Assembly (NCBI GenBank): GCA_021781625.1
Contig: JAJXWL010000078.1
Location: 1 to 7,705 of the forward strand
Direction of reading: 5' to 3'
DNA: 7,705 bases
From: a bacterium
GTDB taxonomy: Bacteria; Spirochaetota; Spirochaetia; JABEVK01
In this document: piece by piece, positions 6,604 to 7,705 of the stretch
Layout: each line of letters opens with the position of its first letter
Numbering within the stretch: the first letter of the stretch is position 1
Notes under the pieces: generated by a model
Databases searched by the model: none
Seen by the model: only the letters and a program-made list of their open reading frames with translations
What the model was told of the DNA's origin: nothing
Program-made: the position numbers and the translations under genes

Positions 6604-6942
6604 TTACCTTAAGCGTGGCTCCAAACCAAAACCCCAAAGTTCATCTTCCAGCAGTCTTTCCACCAAAAGGGAACGCCCTAAGCGGTAGAGTCGACGTTGT
6701 CCCTCTTCGCGAACCTCAACCAACCCCAGTTGCCTCAAGACACTGAGGTGCTTTGAGATATTGGTTCTCTCGGCAGAACAGGCACACTGTAAGTCGGCCA
6801 GGATGTCCACCAGTTCATTGACAGAATGTTCTCCGCTTCTCAAGGCTTGCAGAACAACAAGACGGGCCGGACTCGACAAGGCCTGAAAGATTTCTGCCTG
6901 TTGGTTAATCTGCTGGGGGCTAGGAATCTGCAAGTGAACCAT
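6604..6942 (-). CDS. ArsR-family regulator with CxC pair
   Basis: This 112-residue winged helix-turn-helix protein of the ArsR/SmtB family shows the usual LSSPARLVVLQAL (22-34), a helix SVNELVDILADL (40-51), and the recognition helix and turn RTNISKHLSVLRQLGLV (59-75), with the wing at VREEGQRRLYRL (77-88). Between the helices is CAC (C53, C55) beside the recognition helix, a likely metal(loid)- or thiol-sensing site comparable in place to the CxC of classical ArsR proteins. It lies directly upstream of the redox and permease genes, 84 bp before the redox ATG, and probably represses both them and itself, since the same repeat occurs at both promoters. The start is ATG at 6942 with no Shine-Dalgarno; a promoter placed 7 bp upstream suggests a leaderless message. 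The family is firm; the inducer is inferred. Confidence 0.92.
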   Translation of the reverse strand: MVHLQIPSPQQINQQAEIFQALSSPARLVVLQALRSGEHSVNELVDILADLQCACSAERTNISKHLSVLRQLGLVEVREEGQRRLYRLGRSLLVERLLEDELWGFGLEPRLR

Positions 6943-6949
6943 TAGTCAC
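6934..6949. promoter_or_regulatory. GTGA-N8-TCAC operator over the ArsR start codon
   Basis: GTGAACCATTAGTCAC repeats the 16-bp inverted-repeat form found twice before the redox gene. It lies directly beside the predicted -10 box (6950-6955) and covers the ATG (6940-6942), so a bound protein would block initiation. This is the position expected for autoregulation by the ArsR protein. Confidence 0.6.
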
Positions 6950-6978
6950 ATAGTAAACAATTCCATCTGCTCTGTCAA
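6950..6978 (-). promoter_or_regulatory. Predicted promoter of the ArsR gene (probably leaderless)
   Basis: On the minus strand a perfect TTGACA (6978-6973), a 17-bp spacer, and TACTAT (6955-6950, 4 of 6). Counting 7 bases on places the transcription start at or within a few bases of the ATG at 6942. A second TTGACA, in a repeat of CTGTCAACC (6989-6997 and 6972-6980 on the plus strand), lies 17 bp upstream and includes the MarR-gene stop codon. Confidence 0.6.
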
Positions 6979-6991
6979 CCTTCCCCACCTG

Positions 6992-7453
6992 TCAACCAAG
7001 AAGCTCGCGGACGTCGCTCGAATGTTCTTTCAAATTCTGAGTAAATTTCATCAGAAACCCCGTAATCAGCGCAAGCTCCTCCTCTGAATAACTTTGAAGT
7101 AGCTCTCGATGAGCCTTTTGGACCCCCTCGACCAACTTTTGAGCTTTTTCTTGATACGTTGAGGTCAGGACGATTTCGACACCTCGGCGGTCATGGGGAT
7201 TGGCTCTACGCTCGACCAAACCCTGGCGTTCCAAGCGGTCTAAAAGCGTTGTGGTCGCCCCCGTAGTCAACCCGACCAGTTTGGCCAACCGGCTCGGAGA
7301 CAAAGACTCTTGAATCCCTAATAAGGTCAAACACAAGGACTCGGTGAGGTTGAGGTCTAAGCTCTTGGCGAGAGAATTCCGAAATAAAATTGTTCCCAAG
7401 CCTACTTCGCGTACAGCCTTGAGGGCCAAGCGTTCCCCCTCGGTGAATGACAT
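6992..7453 (-). CDS. MarR-family transcriptional regulator
   Basis: This 153-residue protein has the normal MarR length. The winged helix-turn-helix covers about residues 52-97: SPSRLAKLVGLTTGATTTLLDRLERQGLV, then the wing ERRANPHDRRGVEIVLT with the family's DRR signature (88-90). Flanking helices (5-45 and 100-150) would form the dimer interface. A single cysteine, C41, lies before the DNA-binding domain; a redox role as in OhrR relatives is possible but not shown. The start is ATG, with AAGGAG (7459-7464) five bases upstream. It is divergent from an unknown plus-strand gene at 7541, and the shared 87-bp region holds repeated CTTGA half-sites, so it probably controls itself and that gene. 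It precedes the ArsR gene by 49 bp on the same strand, but that gene has its own promoter. Confidence 0.93.
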   Translation of the reverse strand: MSFTEGERLALKAVREVGLGTILFRNSLAKSLDLNLTESLCLTLLGIQESLSPSRLAKLVGLTTGATTTLLDRLERQGLVERRANPHDRRGVEIVLTSTYQEKAQKLVEGVQKAHRELLQSYSEEELALITGFLMKFTQNLKEHSSDVRELLG

Positions 7454-7461
7454 GGGTGCTC

Positions 7462-7502
7462 CTTGAATCTTCTTGAATTAGCTTGATTTTCAAGTAACTT
7501 GA
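7462..7502. repeat. Array of CTTGA half-sites with a 13-bp palindrome (candidate MarR operator)
   Basis: CTTGA occurs on the plus strand at 7462, 7472 and 7482, exactly 10 bp apart, and again at 7498; the inverted TCAAG at 7490-7494 makes the palindrome CTTGATTTTCAAG (7482-7494). Ten-bp steps place the half-sites on one face of the helix. The array runs from the MarR-gene ribosome binding site through the -35 box of the divergent gene, so occupancy could regulate both. Confidence 0.6.
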
Positions 7503-7511
7503 TTATATAGT
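7483..7511 (+). promoter_or_regulatory. Predicted promoter of the rightmost gene
   Basis: TTGATT (7483-7488), 17 bp, TATAGT (7506-7511, 5 of 6). Transcription would begin near 7518. The -35 lies inside the CTTGATTTTCAAG palindrome, so a regulator bound there would compete with RNA polymerase. Confidence 0.6.
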
Positions 7512-7530
7512 AAACTTACCCTGGGGGCAA
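7502..7530 (-). promoter_or_regulatory. Predicted promoter of the MarR gene
   Basis: On the minus strand TTGCCC (7530-7525, 4 of 6) is followed after 17 bp by a perfect TATAAT (7507-7502). It overlaps the -10 box of the oppositely directed promoter, so the two would hardly be used at once. The transcription start would fall near 7495, at the edge of the palindrome. Confidence 0.6.
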
Positions 7531-7540
7531 GGAGAGCAAG

Positions 7541-7705
7541 ATGTCATACCTCGTAGATTTTAAAAACGTGTCGACGATAGGGCTAGAAAGTTCCCCGGTC
7601 GCCGAGGCCTTAGCAGGTCTTCGGGCCAACGAAGCCCGCTATTTCCAAAACAAATATGATCTTCAATACGTAGTGGAAGACGCTGCGGACAGTGCCTCGA
7701 CCGTC
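7541..7705 (+). CDS. N-terminal part of an unrecognised protein (3' end outside window)
   Basis: An open frame of 55 residues runs off the right edge. It begins MSYLVDFKNVSTIGLESSP, continues with AEALAGLRANEARYFQNKYD and ends in an acidic stretch. The start is well supported: AAGGAG (7529-7534) lies 6 nt before the ATG, and a promoter with 17-bp spacing lies further upstream. No signal peptide, membrane segment or catalytic motif is visible, so the protein is probably cytoplasmic. I do not recognise the family. Its position divergent from a MarR regulator, with a repeat array between, makes it the likely regulatory target of that protein, which often means resistance, redox or aromatic-compound metabolism, but nothing here decides. 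Confidence 0.8.
   Translation, partial: MSYLVDFKNVSTIGLESSPVAEALAGLRANEARYFQNKYDLQYVVEDAADSASTV

Noticed and set aside
6580..6614. Possible intrinsic terminator after the ArsR gene: minus-strand GCTTAA and TTGAGC followed by a T-rich tract with eight T in a row
   Set aside because: The stem is only six pairs with a G-U pair and little GC, and the T tract is better explained as the AT-rich spacer of the next promoter; kept as a weak possibility of attenuation only.
6934..6949. CRP/FNR-type site reading of GTGA...TCAC
   Set aside because: CRP sites have GTGA-N6-TCAC; all three repeats here have N8, which fits ArsR-family spacing instead.

Overview
The 7.7 kb window is gene-dense bacterial chromosome: ten genes (eight complete, two cut by the window ends), gaps of 1 to 87 bp, three 4-bp start/stop overlaps (GTGA, GTGA, ATGA), and GTG or TTG starts as well as ATG. 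No rRNA, tRNA, insertion sequence, CRISPR array or prophage is visible, and no stretch over 300 bp lacks a gene. A free-living, environmentally responsive bacterium fits: it has one-component regulators, a HAMP/cache adenylate cyclase, a lipoprotein with a relaxed lipobox, and metal transport. The phylum cannot be fixed from sequence alone. The gene set would suit Spirochaetota or a similar group, but this is a weak guess.

Left part, plus strand (1-2010): the tail of an unrecognised gene overlaps a LacI-family repressor by 4 bp. An 87-bp gap follows, with a TTGACA promoter and an inverted repeat over its -10, and then a ZIP-family metal transporter with a TTG start.

Middle, minus strand (5300 to 2024, convergent with the ZIP gene): a tightly coupled three-gene unit, DUF1761 membrane protein, then lipoprotein, then class III nucleotidyl cyclase. 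Every junction overlaps by 4 bp. The lipoprotein joins an anti-sigma-K-like beta domain to a helical His/Asn-rich domain. The cyclase has a cache sensor, HAMP and catalytic domain, but carries Asn where adenylate cyclases normally have the adenine-selecting Lys. This is the best candidate here for an undescribed signalling module.

Right part, minus strand (7453 to 5370): a MarR regulator, then an ArsR regulator with a CxC pair, a 78-residue CxxC thioredoxin-like protein and a CSC-motif permease of the ArsP/DUF318 type. The last three form a recognisable metal(loid) or thiol-linked efflux cassette. A shared operator-like motif, GTGA-N8-TCAC, occurs once over the arsR-type start codon and twice in tandem before the redox gene, which suggests that the ArsR protein controls itself and the efflux pair. 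The ArsR mRNA looks leaderless.

Far right: a compact divergent promoter region (7454-7540) between the MarR gene and an unrecognised plus-strand gene holds CTTGA half-sites at exact 10-bp steps plus a 13-bp palindrome, a likely MarR-family operator region.
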